62,630 bases of DNA from Flavobacteriales bacterium (GTDB lineage: Bacteria; Bacteroidota; Bacteroidia; Flavobacteriales; Flavobacteriaceae), in contig WTJC01000002.1 in NCBI GenBank assembly GCA_011525015.1, positions 1-62,630 on the forward strand. The letters run 5' to 3'. Shown here one piece after another: positions 54,171 through 62,630 of the stretch. The notes beneath the pieces were generated by a model. It was not told where the DNA came from. It saw nothing but the letters and a program-made list of their open reading frames with translations, and made no database searches. Each line of letters begins with the position of its first letter. Within the stretch, counting starts at the first letter, position 1. A program made the position numbers and the translations under genes.

Positions 54171-55169
54171 ATGTTTTACACCTTCGTAAAATATTTCAAT
54201 ACTCTAGCGCTATTTTGTTATTACAAAAAAATCAAAAGGGTAAACTACGAGCCAAAATCAAAAGGGCAGGGAGTCTTGTATTTGGCTAATCATCAAAATG
54301 CACTTTTAGACGTTTTGATCATAGCCACGCGCATCAAAGAGCCTATTTATTTTTTAACCAGGGCAGATGTTTTTGCCAATGGCTTATTGAGGTGGATTTT
54401 TGCAAGTCTCAATATGATTCCCATTTATCGCGTTCGAGACGGCAGAAAGCAATTGGCTTTAAACGATGCTGTTTTTGATAAAACCGCTCAATTGTTACAA
54501 GAGGGTAAATCGGTGCTTATTTTTCCTGAAGCGAGTCACAGTTTAGACAAGCGCATTAGAACCATCAGTAAGGGTTTTACGCGTATTTTAAATGTACACG
54601 CCCAGCTAGAGCATAGCAAGCCTTTAAAAGCCTGTTTAATTGGAGTCAACTATCACGCCCCTAAAGAAATAGGTGATCAAATGAGCCTTCATTTTTCAAG
54701 CTACATCGATGTACCGCATAAGGTGTTAACGGCTAAAGAAACCCAAGAATTAGTGCAGCAATTTTCAGAAACCTTCAAAACCCTGTCTTTGCATTTAGAG
54801 CCTGACACCTATGAGCAAGACTTGCAGCGAATTCAAGAGGCACAAATCGATTTATCAGATTTAAAAAGCGTTCAAAACGCATTGAATCAGACCGCGGCAT
54901 TACCCCAAAAGAAGTCAAGTACTAAGCTGCAAAAAGCAATTCACTTTTTGTGGTTTGCCCTCCCAATGATCCTGTATAAATTGACTTTTTCGAGGCTTGT
55001 CAATGAAGCCGAATTCGAAGGAACTTTTCGCTACGGTTTTGGAATGCTGCTATTTAGTCTGCTTCTAATATCAGGTGTATATCTACAGCAACCAATTCTA
55101 CTTTTGGGTACGATAATTTATCTGGTACTCAGTATGATTTTGATTAAGAAGTGGAGCCTTTTTCCTTAA
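54171..55169 (+). CDS. PlsC-type acyltransferase with C-terminal membrane segments
   Basis: A 332-residue protein: 1-acyl-sn-glycerol-phosphate acyltransferase domain with ANHQNALLDVLII, IPIYRVRDGRKQ and LIFPEASHS, then two to three membrane segments from about residue 270. I chose the start at 54171 (MFYTFVKYFN), since the longer start adds a non-family leader. It may acylate lysophospholipid or another acyl acceptor; substrate unknown. Confidence 0.86.
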   Translation: MFYTFVKYFNTLALFCYYKKIKRVNYEPKSKGQGVLYLANHQNALLDVLIIATRIKEPIYFLTRADVFANGLLRWIFASLNMIPIYRVRDGRKQLALNDAVFDKTAQLLQEGKSVLIFPEASHSLDKRIRTISKGFTRILNVHAQLEHSKPLKACLIGVNYHAPKEIGDQMSLHFSSYIDVPHKVLTAKETQELVQQFSETFKTLSLHLEPDTYEQDLQRIQEAQIDLSDLKSVQNALNQTAALPQKKSSTKLQKAIHFLWFALPMILYKLTFSRLVNEAEFEGTFRYGFGMLLFSLLLISGVYLQQPILLLGTIIYLVLSMILIKKWSLFP

Positions 55170-55172
55170 AAG

Positions 55173-55439
55173 TTAGAACCAAGATTTGTGACCTACCACA
55201 TAGGTGTTGTGAAATTCCTCGTCAGATTTTGTGAGGTAGACAATCCCTTCGATAAAACCTATTACGGACGGAATCCATACAAAGGCTACTCCTATTACAA
55301 GGCAAGATAGAATTGATCCGGCAAGGGTAATTCCCAATAAGATGAGGCCCTCTCGAGTGTAATTCAAAACGAATTTGTGAATGCCTAATCCCCCAAAAAA
55401 GATTCCGGTGATTCCAGCGATGACTCTTTTACCATCCAT
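55173..55439 (-). CDS. TM2-domain membrane protein
   Basis: Small 88-residue membrane protein with two hydrophobic segments and the TM2 pattern: ITGIFFGGLGIHKFVLNYTREGLILL, then FVWIPSVIGFIEGIVYL. Function unknown. It ends three bases from the convergent acyltransferase stop. Confidence 0.85.
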   Translation of the reverse strand: MDGKRVIAGITGIFFGGLGIHKFVLNYTREGLILLGITLAGSILSCLVIGVAFVWIPSVIGFIEGIVYLTKSDEEFHNTYVVGHKSWF

Positions 55440-55495
55440 AAGAGTGTAAGATTAAAGGTTAAGTTAAGTACAAAGGTATGGGATTCTCTGAGAAA

Positions 55496-56443
55496 TTATG
55501 AAGTGTACATCGCTCGAACTTTTTCGGTAATGGTTTGGGCGAGTTTTTTATGACTCTCTAGAGTCCATCCGGCGACATGAGGGCTTAAAATAACCCGATC
55601 AGACTGCAGGAGTGCACTAAAGGCTTCGGGAAGATTTTCTTGCTCAAAAAAGTTTTCAAAGGATTTTTTTTCAAATTCCAACACATCTAATCCTGCACCT
55701 AAGACCTTGTTTGAATGTAAAGCACTAACTAAATCTGCTGTAACCACAGCAGAACCTCTGCCGGTGTTGATTAGCCAAATGGGGTGTTTAAACTGCTCGA
55801 TAAAGCTCAGATTACAAAGGCCTTGAGTGAGCGCTGTATGTGGCAAATGCAAGCTGAGAATTTCAACTTTTTCAAAAAACTCAGCCATAGCTACCTGTCT
55901 TGCGTGGGCGTCTTCGACACCAGTTTTGATGTCATAACACAACACCTCTACATCGAACCCCTGAAGTTTACGGGCAAACTGCTTACCCATATGGCCATAA
56001 CCAATAATACCTACGGTTTTACCATCGAGTTCTACGCCGCGATTAGCTTCGCGATCCCAGCGACCACTTCTGATTTCGTTGTCGGCCTTATTGAGTTTAT
56101 TCAATAGATTCAACAAAAGGCCAAGTGCATGCTCACCCACGGCGTTTCGATTTCCTTCGGGGGCCGCAATGCAATGTATACCCAGTTTTTTGGCGAAGTT
56201 GAGGTCGATATTTTCTAATCCTGCGCCTACACGTCCGATAAATTCAAGATTGCTGGCGGCGGCTAATACGCTTTGGTCGATGGGTATTCGACTTCGAACA
56301 ATCAGTCCGTGAAAGCTTGAAATTTTATCGATTAATTCTTGTTTTGTGCAGTGAAAATCAAAGTGGTTTTCAAATCCCTGTGTGGCTAAATCTTCGTGAA
56401 GAATGGGATGATTCTCATCGATATGCAATACTTTTTTGCTCAA
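55496..56443 (-). CDS. D-2-hydroxyacid dehydrogenase (SerA-like)
   Basis: A 315-residue NAD-dependent dehydrogenase: dinucleotide-binding GIIGYGHMGKQFA near residue 145, catalytic RVGAGLENI, NTGRGSAVV, LDVLEFE and the HVAGWT histidine. It lacks an ACT domain, so serine synthesis is only one possible role. It is coupled to mgtE (4-base overlap). Confidence 0.9.
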   Translation of the reverse strand: MSKKVLHIDENHPILHEDLATQGFENHFDFHCTKQELIDKISSFHGLIVRSRIPIDQSVLAAASNLEFIGRVGAGLENIDLNFAKKLGIHCIAAPEGNRNAVGEHALGLLLNLLNKLNKADNEIRSGRWDREANRGVELDGKTVGIIGYGHMGKQFARKLQGFDVEVLCYDIKTGVEDAHARQVAMAEFFEKVEILSLHLPHTALTQGLCNLSFIEQFKHPIWLINTGRGSAVVTADLVSALHSNKVLGAGLDVLEFEKKSFENFFEQENLPEAFSALLQSDRVILSPHVAGWTLESHKKLAQTITEKVRAMYTS

Positions 56444-57798
56444 ATTCCCAAGATGAGTTTTGCAATCCAGAAATAGATTAAAATTCCGAAGATGTCGTTG
56501 CAGGTCGTGATAAAAGGACCGGTGGCAAGTGCGGGGTCTATTTTGTTTTTATGCAAAAACATAGGGGTAAAGGTTCCGATAATTCCTGCAATGATGATGA
56601 CTGCAATAAGTGATATAGAAATGGCTATTGCACTGGCAAGGCTTCCTTTCCAAATCCAAGTGCAAGCAAAAAGCAATATCGCCAAAATGATTCCATTAAA
56701 AAGGGCGAGTAGCATTTCTTTGAGTACCCGAGGAAGAATGCCGCCTTTGATGTCGTCATTGGCCAAACCTTGAACGATGATCGCACTAGATTGTACTCCC
56801 ACATTTCCTGCCATTGCCGCAATTAAAGGGGTAAAGAAAAACAGTAAGGCGTGTTTGGCGAGAATGTCTTCAAAGCCACCCATTATTACCGCTGCCCCTA
56901 GACCTCCCAAAAGTCCTACGATTAACCAAGGTAATCGCGCTTTGGTGAGTTCTAAAATACTGTCACTGGCCTCAACATCTTGAGTAATACCGGCCATTTG
57001 CTGGTAATCTTTATCGGCCTCTTCTTTGATCACATCTACGATATCGTCAATGGTAATGCGACCTACGAGTCGTCGCATCTCGTCAACCACAGGTATGGCT
57101 TCTAAATCGTATTTGGCCATGATTTTAGCCACCTCTTCTGAATCTTCATTAACCTCGACGTAATCGACCTTTTTGATGTACACATCTTTGATATGTGCAT
57201 TGTCTGGCGCCATTAAAAGGTCTTTCAATGAGAGTCGCCCTTTTAAAGTATTGTCGTCATCAACCACATAAATAGAATGCACTCGTGTGACCTGACCGGC
57301 CTGGGCTCTCATCTCTCGAACACAGTTGTTGATGCTCCAATTTTCATTGACTCGAATCAATTCTTTAGCCATTAATCCACCAGCGGTATCTTCATCATAC
57401 CGCAGAAGCTCTACAATCTCAGCAGCGTGCTCTCTATCATTTAGATTCGAGATGACTTCTTTGGCAATCTCTTCATCGAGTTCGGTGATGATATCTACAG
57501 CATCGTCGGTATCGAGTTCTGCAATTTCAGCCGCAATCTCTTCTGAGGTTAATTTGGCCAGAATTTGTTCTCTTAAATCTTCGTCGAGTTCGGTAAAAAC
57601 ATCAGCTGTTTTTTCGGATGGAAATAGCTTGACCAAATAGGTTGCTTCTTGAGCATCGAGTTCATTGATCACCTCTGCCAAATCTGCATAGTGCAATTCA
57701 GCGGTATGCTTCAACAACATTTTTTTGTTTTTGGAGCTTATGGCCGATTGAATCTCGGTTAGAAATTCTGGTGTCAGTTTAAACGGTGTCATTTGCAA
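56440..57798 (-). CDS. mgtE: MgtE-family magnesium transporter
   Basis: A 452-residue magnesium channel. The acidic helical N domain (residues 15-125) has repeated [19 protein letters not shown]-type units, two CBS domains follow (about 130-255), and five membrane segments end the protein. This layout is typical of Mg2+-gated MgtE. The start overlaps the end of rsmA by 20 bases. Confidence 0.95.
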   Translation of the reverse strand: MQMTPFKLTPEFLTEIQSAISSKNKKMLLKHTAELHYADLAEVINELDAQEATYLVKLFPSEKTADVFTELDEDLREQILAKLTSEEIAAEIAELDTDDAVDIITELDEEIAKEVISNLNDREHAAEIVELLRYDEDTAGGLMAKELIRVNENWSINNCVREMRAQAGQVTRVHSIYVVDDDNTLKGRLSLKDLLMAPDNAHIKDVYIKKVDYVEVNEDSEEVAKIMAKYDLEAIPVVDEMRRLVGRITIDDIVDVIKEEADKDYQQMAGITQDVEASDSILELTKARLPWLIVGLLGGLGAAVIMGGFEDILAKHALLFFFTPLIAAMAGNVGVQSSAIIVQGLANDDIKGGILPRVLKEMLLALFNGIILAILLFACTWIWKGSLASAIAISISLIAVIIIAGIIGTFTPMFLHKNKIDPALATGPFITTCNDIFGILIYFWIAKLILGI

Positions 57799-58579
57799 TG
57801 GCTTGGGTCAACTCGACAAATTCACTTACGCCGAGTTGCTCAGGTCTGGCATCAAAGATACGTTCTTCTGCTAGATTTGCACTTATACCAAAGGATTTGA
57901 GGCTGTTTCGCAGGGTTTTACGCCTTTGATTAAAAGCTGTTTTGACCACTGAAAAGAATAACTTTTCATCCACTCCAAGCGCGTAATTTTCTTTGCGTTT
58001 TAAACGAATGACTCCTGATTGCACCTTAGGCGGTGGATCAAAAACTTGAGGGTGCACCGTGAATAAATATTCGCAGTCGTAAAAGGCCTGGGTCAAAACA
58101 CTGAGAATACCATAGGTTTTGCTGCCGGGCTTCTCGCAAATGCGCTTGGCCACCTCTTTTTGAAACATGCCACTGAATTCAGGAATACTCGCTCTAAATT
58201 CTAAAACCTTAAAGACGATTTGAGAGGAGATGTTATAGGGAAAATTTCCGGTAATCGCCCAGGATTTTTCTCCGAACAATTCCTTTAAATTGAGCTTTAA
58301 AAAATCTCCTTCTACAATGCTTAGATTCGCTGCTTGCATATTATTTTGAAGGTAGGCAATAGACTCTTTATCAATATCTAAGGCCACGATTTGTTGCTCG
58401 CGCTCAATGAGGTATTTGGTGAGCACACCCATACCTGGTCCAATTTCTAATATATGCTCGTAGGTGTTTTCACTAAGGGTCTCTGCAATTTTTTGAGCGA
58501 TATTTTCATCTTTTAAAAAGTGCTGTCCGAAGTGTTTTTTGGCACTGACCTTATCACTTTTTTTATCGAATCGCTTCAT
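57779..58579 (-). CDS. rsmA: 16S rRNA dimethyladenosine transferase
   Basis: Dimethylates two adjacent adenines near the 3' end of 16S rRNA. SAM site [14 protein letters not shown] near residue 45, the [15 protein letters not shown] start, and the NFPYNISSQ motif (NLPY variant) are clear. The 266-residue length is normal. It follows the DUF4286 gene with a 4-base overlap. Confidence 0.96.
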   Translation of the reverse strand: MKRFDKKSDKVSAKKHFGQHFLKDENIAQKIAETLSENTYEHILEIGPGMGVLTKYLIEREQQIVALDIDKESIAYLQNNMQAANLSIVEGDFLKLNLKELFGEKSWAITGNFPYNISSQIVFKVLEFRASIPEFSGMFQKEVAKRICEKPGSKTYGILSVLTQAFYDCEYLFTVHPQVFDPPPKVQSGVIRLKRKENYALGVDEKLFFSVVKTAFNQRRKTLRNSLKSFGISANLAEERIFDARPEQLGVSEFVELTQAIANDTV

Positions 58580-58890
58580 GATGGGCTCAGGTGTTGGATT
58601 TCTTCTAAGGTCGTTTTGAAGAGCAGTACTTGATCGCCGAATGCATCGGCTACCATCTGGTCAAAACCTTTGGCATGCGCTTCTAAAAACGACAGCAATC
58701 TTTCTTGTGAACTCGTTGTGCACTGAATAGAGAAAGAAGGAGCTTCGTTTGAAGGCGCATATATCTTACAATATTTGACGGCTGTAAAAAAGTTTGATTT
58801 CATCAGTCCCTCTAAAAAAGACGGAGCGAATGCTTGCCAAGAATTGAGCTGGCTCGGTTCAACGACTGCTGTTATATTGTAGATGATCAT
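58576..58890 (-). CDS. DUF4286 protein
   Basis: A 104-residue soluble protein of the DUF4286 family, found mainly in Bacteroidota, usually between serS and rsmA as here. I use the start at 58890 ([13 protein letters not shown]), not 58971, since the longer form would overlap serS by 65 bases and its extra residues do not look like this family. Function unknown; a ferredoxin-like fold is plausible. Confidence 0.85.
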   Translation of the reverse strand: MIIYNITAVVEPSQLNSWQAFAPSFLEGLMKSNFFTAVKYCKIYAPSNEAPSFSIQCTTSSQERLLSFLEAHAKGFDQMVADAFGDQVLLFKTTLEEIQHLSPS

Positions 58891-58906
58891 TTTATAAAAC
58901 GAAGTA

Positions 58907-60178
58907 TTAATCGATGCGGTCAAAGCCAGTGTAAGACTGCAGTACTTTGGGGATAGTGATGCCTTCTGCACTTTGATTGTTTTCTAAAAGCGCTGCTAAA
59001 ACGCGCGGTAGGGCTAATGCACTTCCGTTTAAGGTATGGCACAGCTGTTTTTTGCCTTCTTTGTTTTTGTATCTCAACTTTAGACGATTGGCCTGAAAGG
59101 TTTCAAAGTTTGAGACCGAAGAAATTTCTAACCAGCGCTGCTGTGCTGCTGACCAGACCTCAAAATCATAGGTGAGGGCAGAGGTAAATCCTAAATCACC
59201 ACCGCAAAGTCTAAGTATGCGGTAAGGGAGTTCAAGTTCTGCCAAAATACCTTTGACGTGTTCGACCATTTCTTCAAGGGCCTCATACGAATTCTCTTGG
59301 GTTTCTACCCGAACGATTTCAACCTTGTCGAATTGATGCAATCGGTTGAGTCCTCTAACATGAGCACCATAACTACCAGCTTCTCTTCTAAAACAAGGGG
59401 TGTAACCGGTATACTTGATAGGCAGCTCTTCTGCGTTTAACAATTCGTCTCTAAGCAGATTGGTAATGGGAACTTCAGCTGTAGGAATGAGATATAAATC
59501 ATCATTGCCTACGTGATACATTTGACCTTCCTTGTCAGGAAGTTGACCAGTGCCGTATCCCGAAGCTTCATTAACCAAATGAGGCACCTGTGTTTCGCGA
59601 TATCCTGCTGCGGTATTTTTATCTAAAAAATAGCTGATAAGGGCACGTTGTAATCGGGCTCCTTTACCGGTGTAGACCGGAAATCCTGCGCCAGATATTT
59701 TTACGCCCAATTCAAAATCAATGAGTTCGTATTTTTTAGCGAGTTCCCAGTGCGCCTCTGCTTTATCGTCAAGTGTTGCTGGTTGGCCCTCTTCAAAAAC
59801 AACCTCATTGTCACTATCGTCTTGCCCTTTGGGAACGTCCTTGTGAGGTACGTTTGGTATTTGATACAATAACTCTTGAAGGGCAGCTTGTTTTTCGTTT
59901 AATTGCTCTTGAAGTTGCTTACTCGATTCTTTAAGGGTGGCGGTTTCTGCTTTGAGGGTGTTGGCTTCTTCGGCTTTACCGCTTTTAAAAAGCATTCCAA
60001 TTTCTTTGGCAAGTTGATTGGATTTAGCCAAACACTCATCGAGCTGAGTCTGAATACCTCTTCTACTTGCATCAAGGGATACGATGGCATCAAGTTGTTC
60101 TTGTGCATCAATACCTCTCTTTTGAAGGGCATCAACATAATGTTCTTTGTGTTGTCTTATGTTTTGAAGTTCTAACAT
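58907..60178 (-). CDS. serS: seryl-tRNA synthetase
   Basis: Charges tRNA-Ser and tRNA-Sec-type acceptors. N-terminal coiled-coil arm at about residues 30-100, class II motif 2 FRREAGSYGAHVRGLNRLHQF, and motif 3 TLNGSALALPRVLAALLENNQ. The TAEVPITNLLRDE segment is the serine/ATP site. The 423-residue length is normal. Confidence 0.97.
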   Translation of the reverse strand: MLELQNIRQHKEHYVDALQKRGIDAQEQLDAIVSLDASRRGIQTQLDECLAKSNQLAKEIGMLFKSGKAEEANTLKAETATLKESSKQLQEQLNEKQAALQELLYQIPNVPHKDVPKGQDDSDNEVVFEEGQPATLDDKAEAHWELAKKYELIDFELGVKISGAGFPVYTGKGARLQRALISYFLDKNTAAGYRETQVPHLVNEASGYGTGQLPDKEGQMYHVGNDDLYLIPTAEVPITNLLRDELLNAEELPIKYTGYTPCFRREAGSYGAHVRGLNRLHQFDKVEIVRVETQENSYEALEEMVEHVKGILAELELPYRILRLCGGDLGFTSALTYDFEVWSAAQQRWLEISSVSNFETFQANRLKLRYKNKEGKKQLCHTLNGSALALPRVLAALLENNQSAEGITIPKVLQSYTGFDRID

Positions 60179-60213
60179 GCCGCAGAAATTTTGACAAAAG
60201 TAAAACCTTAATT

Positions 60214-61542
60214 TTAGTTTGAAAGGGGTTTAGGCAAAATCCATGGGTTATGCCTGAAATAATACCATTCTGTATCGGCCAAATCCACATTCGGGTCGAT
60301 GAATTCAGCATAAGGTCCTCGATTGACACTGACCCTTGATTTCACGTGAATCGCTACTTGCTTGCCTTTTTCATTGTACTCTTTTTTGAGTCGCTGACTG
60401 AACTGCCAAATATAATCAGGTAGGGTGCTCAATCGACTGATTTGCTTTGCCGTCAGGTATTGATTTAAATCGACAGTTTCTCTTCTGCCGGTTTTGACAT
60501 CAGTGACAAAAAATTGAATGCTGCCCTGTCTTGTTCTAAGCATCATACGCCAACTGAGGCGATGACCTTCTTCAGTCCAAAGCACATCACCTTGAATAAA
60601 ATGATGCCTGAGCGGTAGCGCTAGTTGAACCACAAAGTGAATTAACAATAGTAAACTGACAACTAAGCTATTCTTGGGTTGAAGCTTTTGATACTGCTGA
60701 TTAAAACGACGGTACAGCCCTTGGGATTTTGACCTTAGCCAAGTGGGATCTATAAAAAACAGCATAAAGGCCAATGACATATAAGGGAATATGCCAATTT
60801 GAAAAACGATGCTGTTAAAGAGGTGAAAGAAAAATGAAAGTGCAATCGCTATTTTTTGCGTGGGCTTGTACAATAGCGCCGGGATGATCAGGGCGTCGTA
60901 AACAATTCCGAAATAGGCCACACTGTATTTGGCTAGGGGATATTGAAGTAGGGGGCCAATAATCGGCATATTCTTTTTGCTTCCCAGTAAGAGGTCTATA
61001 AAGCTGAGGTCTAACCAGTCGCTGTAGAGTTTGGCGATAGAAGCAAATTCATAAACAATCAGCAATTGAACAATCACAAAAAGTTTAATGTAAGCCGGCA
61101 TTTGATTGCTTCTTGCAGTTCTGTTTTGTTTGACGTCTAAAGAGAGGTCGCTATGCGCATTGCTGAGTGACATGGCAAAGGCCAGAATCATCAGTAAGTA
61201 ATAGTGATTGTTGTAGGATGTCTTCTGCATCAGATAGACAGCACTCCACATTATAGCGAATAAAAAGCTGCTCAATCGAAAGCGATAGCCGAGTAAAATT
61301 CCCCATCCGCAAAGGCCCATAACAAAGAAGTAGAGGTACATGCCATTGCCCGGAAGGGGCTGTAAAAAATCAAATCCAATAAAATTAAAGGTGAATTCAG
61401 GAGTGATAAATGTGCTTTTAACCCATCCTGTAATGAGCGCTCCCCAGGCTTCAGCGACGACTAAAAAACCAAAGCAAATTCTAAAAAGAACAAGGCTAAT
61501 GTTGTCAATGGGTCGAAATAAGTAGTCGTTAATGCGTTTCAA
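60214..61542 (-). CDS. HTTM-domain membrane protein
   Basis: A 442-residue protein of the HTTM (vitamin K-dependent gamma-carboxylase-like) superfamily: about seven membrane segments in the first 290 residues, starting NISLVLFRICFGFLVVAEAWG, followed by a soluble C-terminal domain. Function unknown in bacteria; the carboxylase link is fold-level only. It starts 14 bases inside ribF. Confidence 0.87.
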   Translation of the reverse strand: MKRINDYLFRPIDNISLVLFRICFGFLVVAEAWGALITGWVKSTFITPEFTFNFIGFDFLQPLPGNGMYLYFFVMGLCGWGILLGYRFRLSSFLFAIMWSAVYLMQKTSYNNHYYLLMILAFAMSLSNAHSDLSLDVKQNRTARSNQMPAYIKLFVIVQLLIVYEFASIAKLYSDWLDLSFIDLLLGSKKNMPIIGPLLQYPLAKYSVAYFGIVYDALIIPALLYKPTQKIAIALSFFFHLFNSIVFQIGIFPYMSLAFMLFFIDPTWLRSKSQGLYRRFNQQYQKLQPKNSLVVSLLLLIHFVVQLALPLRHHFIQGDVLWTEEGHRLSWRMMLRTRQGSIQFFVTDVKTGRRETVDLNQYLTAKQISRLSTLPDYIWQFSQRLKKEYNEKGKQVAIHVKSRVSVNRGPYAEFIDPNVDLADTEWYYFRHNPWILPKPLSN

Positions 61543-62467
61543 AATGAGATTGAATCTGTTGTTGATCAGTGATGATCTGATGTTTTAAAGCCTCGACACT
61601 CTCGAATTTATGTTCGTCTCTTATGAATTTTGAGAGGCTTACCCTAACCTGTTTTCCGTAGATGTCACGATTGAAATTAAAGAGATGAATTTCAATTTTA
61701 AGCTTAGACAAATCTGACTCTAAAATGGTGGGGTTCACCCCGATATTCATCATGCCTTCGTGCCACTGCTCATCTACCAATACGCGAACGGCGTATACTC
61801 CGTTTTTTGGAATGAGTTTAAAGGGATTTTCTAATTTTAGATTAGCCGTTGGAAAGCCGATTTGCTTGCCCAAGGCCTTTCCTTTGACTACTGTGCCGCT
61901 AAAGTGAAAGTCATATCCCAAAAATCGATTGGCCTCTTCAATCTGTCCATCGATTAAGGCTGTTCTAATTTTGGTAGAACTCACTGTTATTTCTTCAATG
62001 GCCTGAGCTGAAATTTCGATCACCTCAAAATCAAATTCTTTGGCATAGGCTCTTAAGTCATTGATGTCTGCCGCTCTGTTTTTGCCGAATCGGTGGTCAT
62101 AGCCAATGATGATTTTTTTGGTTTGCAGCTTTTTGACTAAAATATCCTCGATATAGGTTTGCGCAGTAAGCCTTGAAAACTCCTTAGAGAAGGGATGTAT
62201 CACTAAATAATCAAGGCCGATTTCTCGAAGTTTTTCAATTTTTTCTTCGATGCTCTGTATCATTTTAATGCCACTGTCTTTTTGCAAAACCATACGGGGA
62301 TGCGGATAGAAGGTCAGCAAACAAGAGCGCAGGTCATTGGCTTTAGCCGTTTCGATAAGATGCTTTAAGATTTGTTGATGGCCGATGTGAACCCCGTCAA
62401 AAGTACCTATGGTGAGCACTGTCGGTTTATCACTTTTAAACTCATAAACTCCTTGGATAATTTCCAC
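61529..62467 (-). CDS. ribF: bifunctional riboflavin kinase / FAD synthetase
   Basis: A 312-residue enzyme making FMN and FAD. The N-terminal FAD synthetase domain has IGTFDGVHIGHQQIL near residue 21 and VSSTKIRTALIDG, and the C-terminal kinase domain begins near residue 185 with GTVVKGKALGKQIGFPTANL. Usual length and order. It is upstream of and overlaps the HTTM gene. Confidence 0.96.
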   Translation of the reverse strand: MEIIQGVYEFKSDKPTVLTIGTFDGVHIGHQQILKHLIETAKANDLRSCLLTFYPHPRMVLQKDSGIKMIQSIEEKIEKLREIGLDYLVIHPFSKEFSRLTAQTYIEDILVKKLQTKKIIIGYDHRFGKNRAADINDLRAYAKEFDFEVIEISAQAIEEITVSSTKIRTALIDGQIEEANRFLGYDFHFSGTVVKGKALGKQIGFPTANLKLENPFKLIPKNGVYAVRVLVDEQWHEGMMNIGVNPTILESDLSKLKIEIHLFNFNRDIYGKQVRVSLSKFIRDEHKFESVEALKHQIITDQQQIQSHFETH

Positions 62468-62509
62468 AGTTTTGCTTTAAGGGGTATCTTTAGAATTAAA
62501 AATTGTTTA

Positions 62510-62630
62510 GTGCGTACTAAAATACATACTGTTGGCCTAATATTCCTACTTTTTACAAGCTTTTGTAGTTATGCACAGCAGGACTATTGGAAGCCAAAAG
62601 TCGCACCTCAGAAGTGGTCTAAACAGCTCA
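62510..62630 (+). CDS. secreted protein, 5' end only (cut by window edge)
   Basis: A GTG-started frame, open to the window end: MRTKIHTVGLIFLLFTSFCS, then YAQQDYWKPKVAPQKWSKQL. The first 22 residues form a clear signal peptide ending at YAQ. It is divergent from ribF (42-base gap). The product is unidentified from this fragment. Confidence 0.55.
   Translation, partial: MRTKIHTVGLIFLLFTSFCSYAQQDYWKPKVAPQKWSKQL

Noticed and set aside
1-62630. tRNA, rRNA, prophage or insertion sequences
   Set aside because: Intergenic gaps are mostly under 150 bases and I saw no tRNA-like arms, transposase, integrase or phage structural genes.

Overview
The window looks like a chromosomal segment of a marine-type Flavobacteriaceae (Bacteroidota) genome. 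It is AT-rich, densely packed and full of short gene overlaps. It carries lineage-typical families: DUF6090, DUF4286, DUF3109, DUF6428, YicC, HTTM, a VPS10/BNR-repeat secreted protein, RibF, and a MetG with a C-terminal tRNA-binding domain. There are no rRNA or tRNA genes, insertion sequences, phage genes or CRISPR arrays that I can see. The genus is not identifiable by eye.

Layout. (1) 1-4571: the 3' part of dxs (truncated by the window edge) converges on a minus-strand housekeeping run, yicC-gmk-nadD-dgt. (2) 4613-13090: a sugar locus. A six-gene minus-strand operon encodes a lipoprotein TIM-barrel isomerase, an MFS permease, a Gfo/Idh oxidoreductase, a cytosolic TIM-barrel isomerase and two DUF1080 lipoproteins. 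It is divergent from a plus-strand GMC dehydrogenase plus a Tat-signal small subunit. Together they read as an oxidative, 3-keto-glycoside route for breaking glycosidic bonds. (3) 13508-17931: two consecutive secreted proteins of 693 and 692 residues, each made almost wholly of about 28 curlin-like repeats, each followed by its own terminator. (4) 18003-24141: nrdB-nrdA, a Cys-rich DUF3109 protein, a sterol-desaturase-family membrane enzyme and a threonine-dehydrogenase-like SDR. (5) 24203-31804: small envelope proteins, a membrane M28 peptidase, a zinc-ribbon protein and a large BNR-repeat secreted protein. (6) 31927-43262: a short SSB, a histone-deacetylase-family protein, metG, a Kazal lipoprotein, a YraN-like protein, an ACT-domain protein, a membrane protein with MORN-type repeats, a serine hydrolase and mfd. 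(7) 43350-49853: a DUF6090 protein with an unlisted 33-residue membrane ORF behind it, then the complete four-gene ligase-associated DNA repair module (exonuclease, ATP-dependent ligase, DEXH helicase, PdeM phosphoesterase). (8) 49989-62630: GNAT, aspartate kinase, OlsF-like bifunctional acyltransferase, DUF6428, a PlsC-type acyltransferase, TM2 protein, 2-hydroxyacid dehydrogenase, mgtE, rsmA, DUF4286, serS, HTTM protein, ribF, and the start of a secreted protein cut by the window end.

The two regions most worth attention are the 3-keto-glycoside locus and the twin giant curlin-repeat proteins. In the first, export of the oxidase appears to rest on a twin-arginine partner subunit. In the second, the paralogues keep the same repeat register and repeat count although their sequences have diverged strongly, and no curli secretion genes lie nearby. 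Assignments rest on motif recognition by eye; no database search was run.
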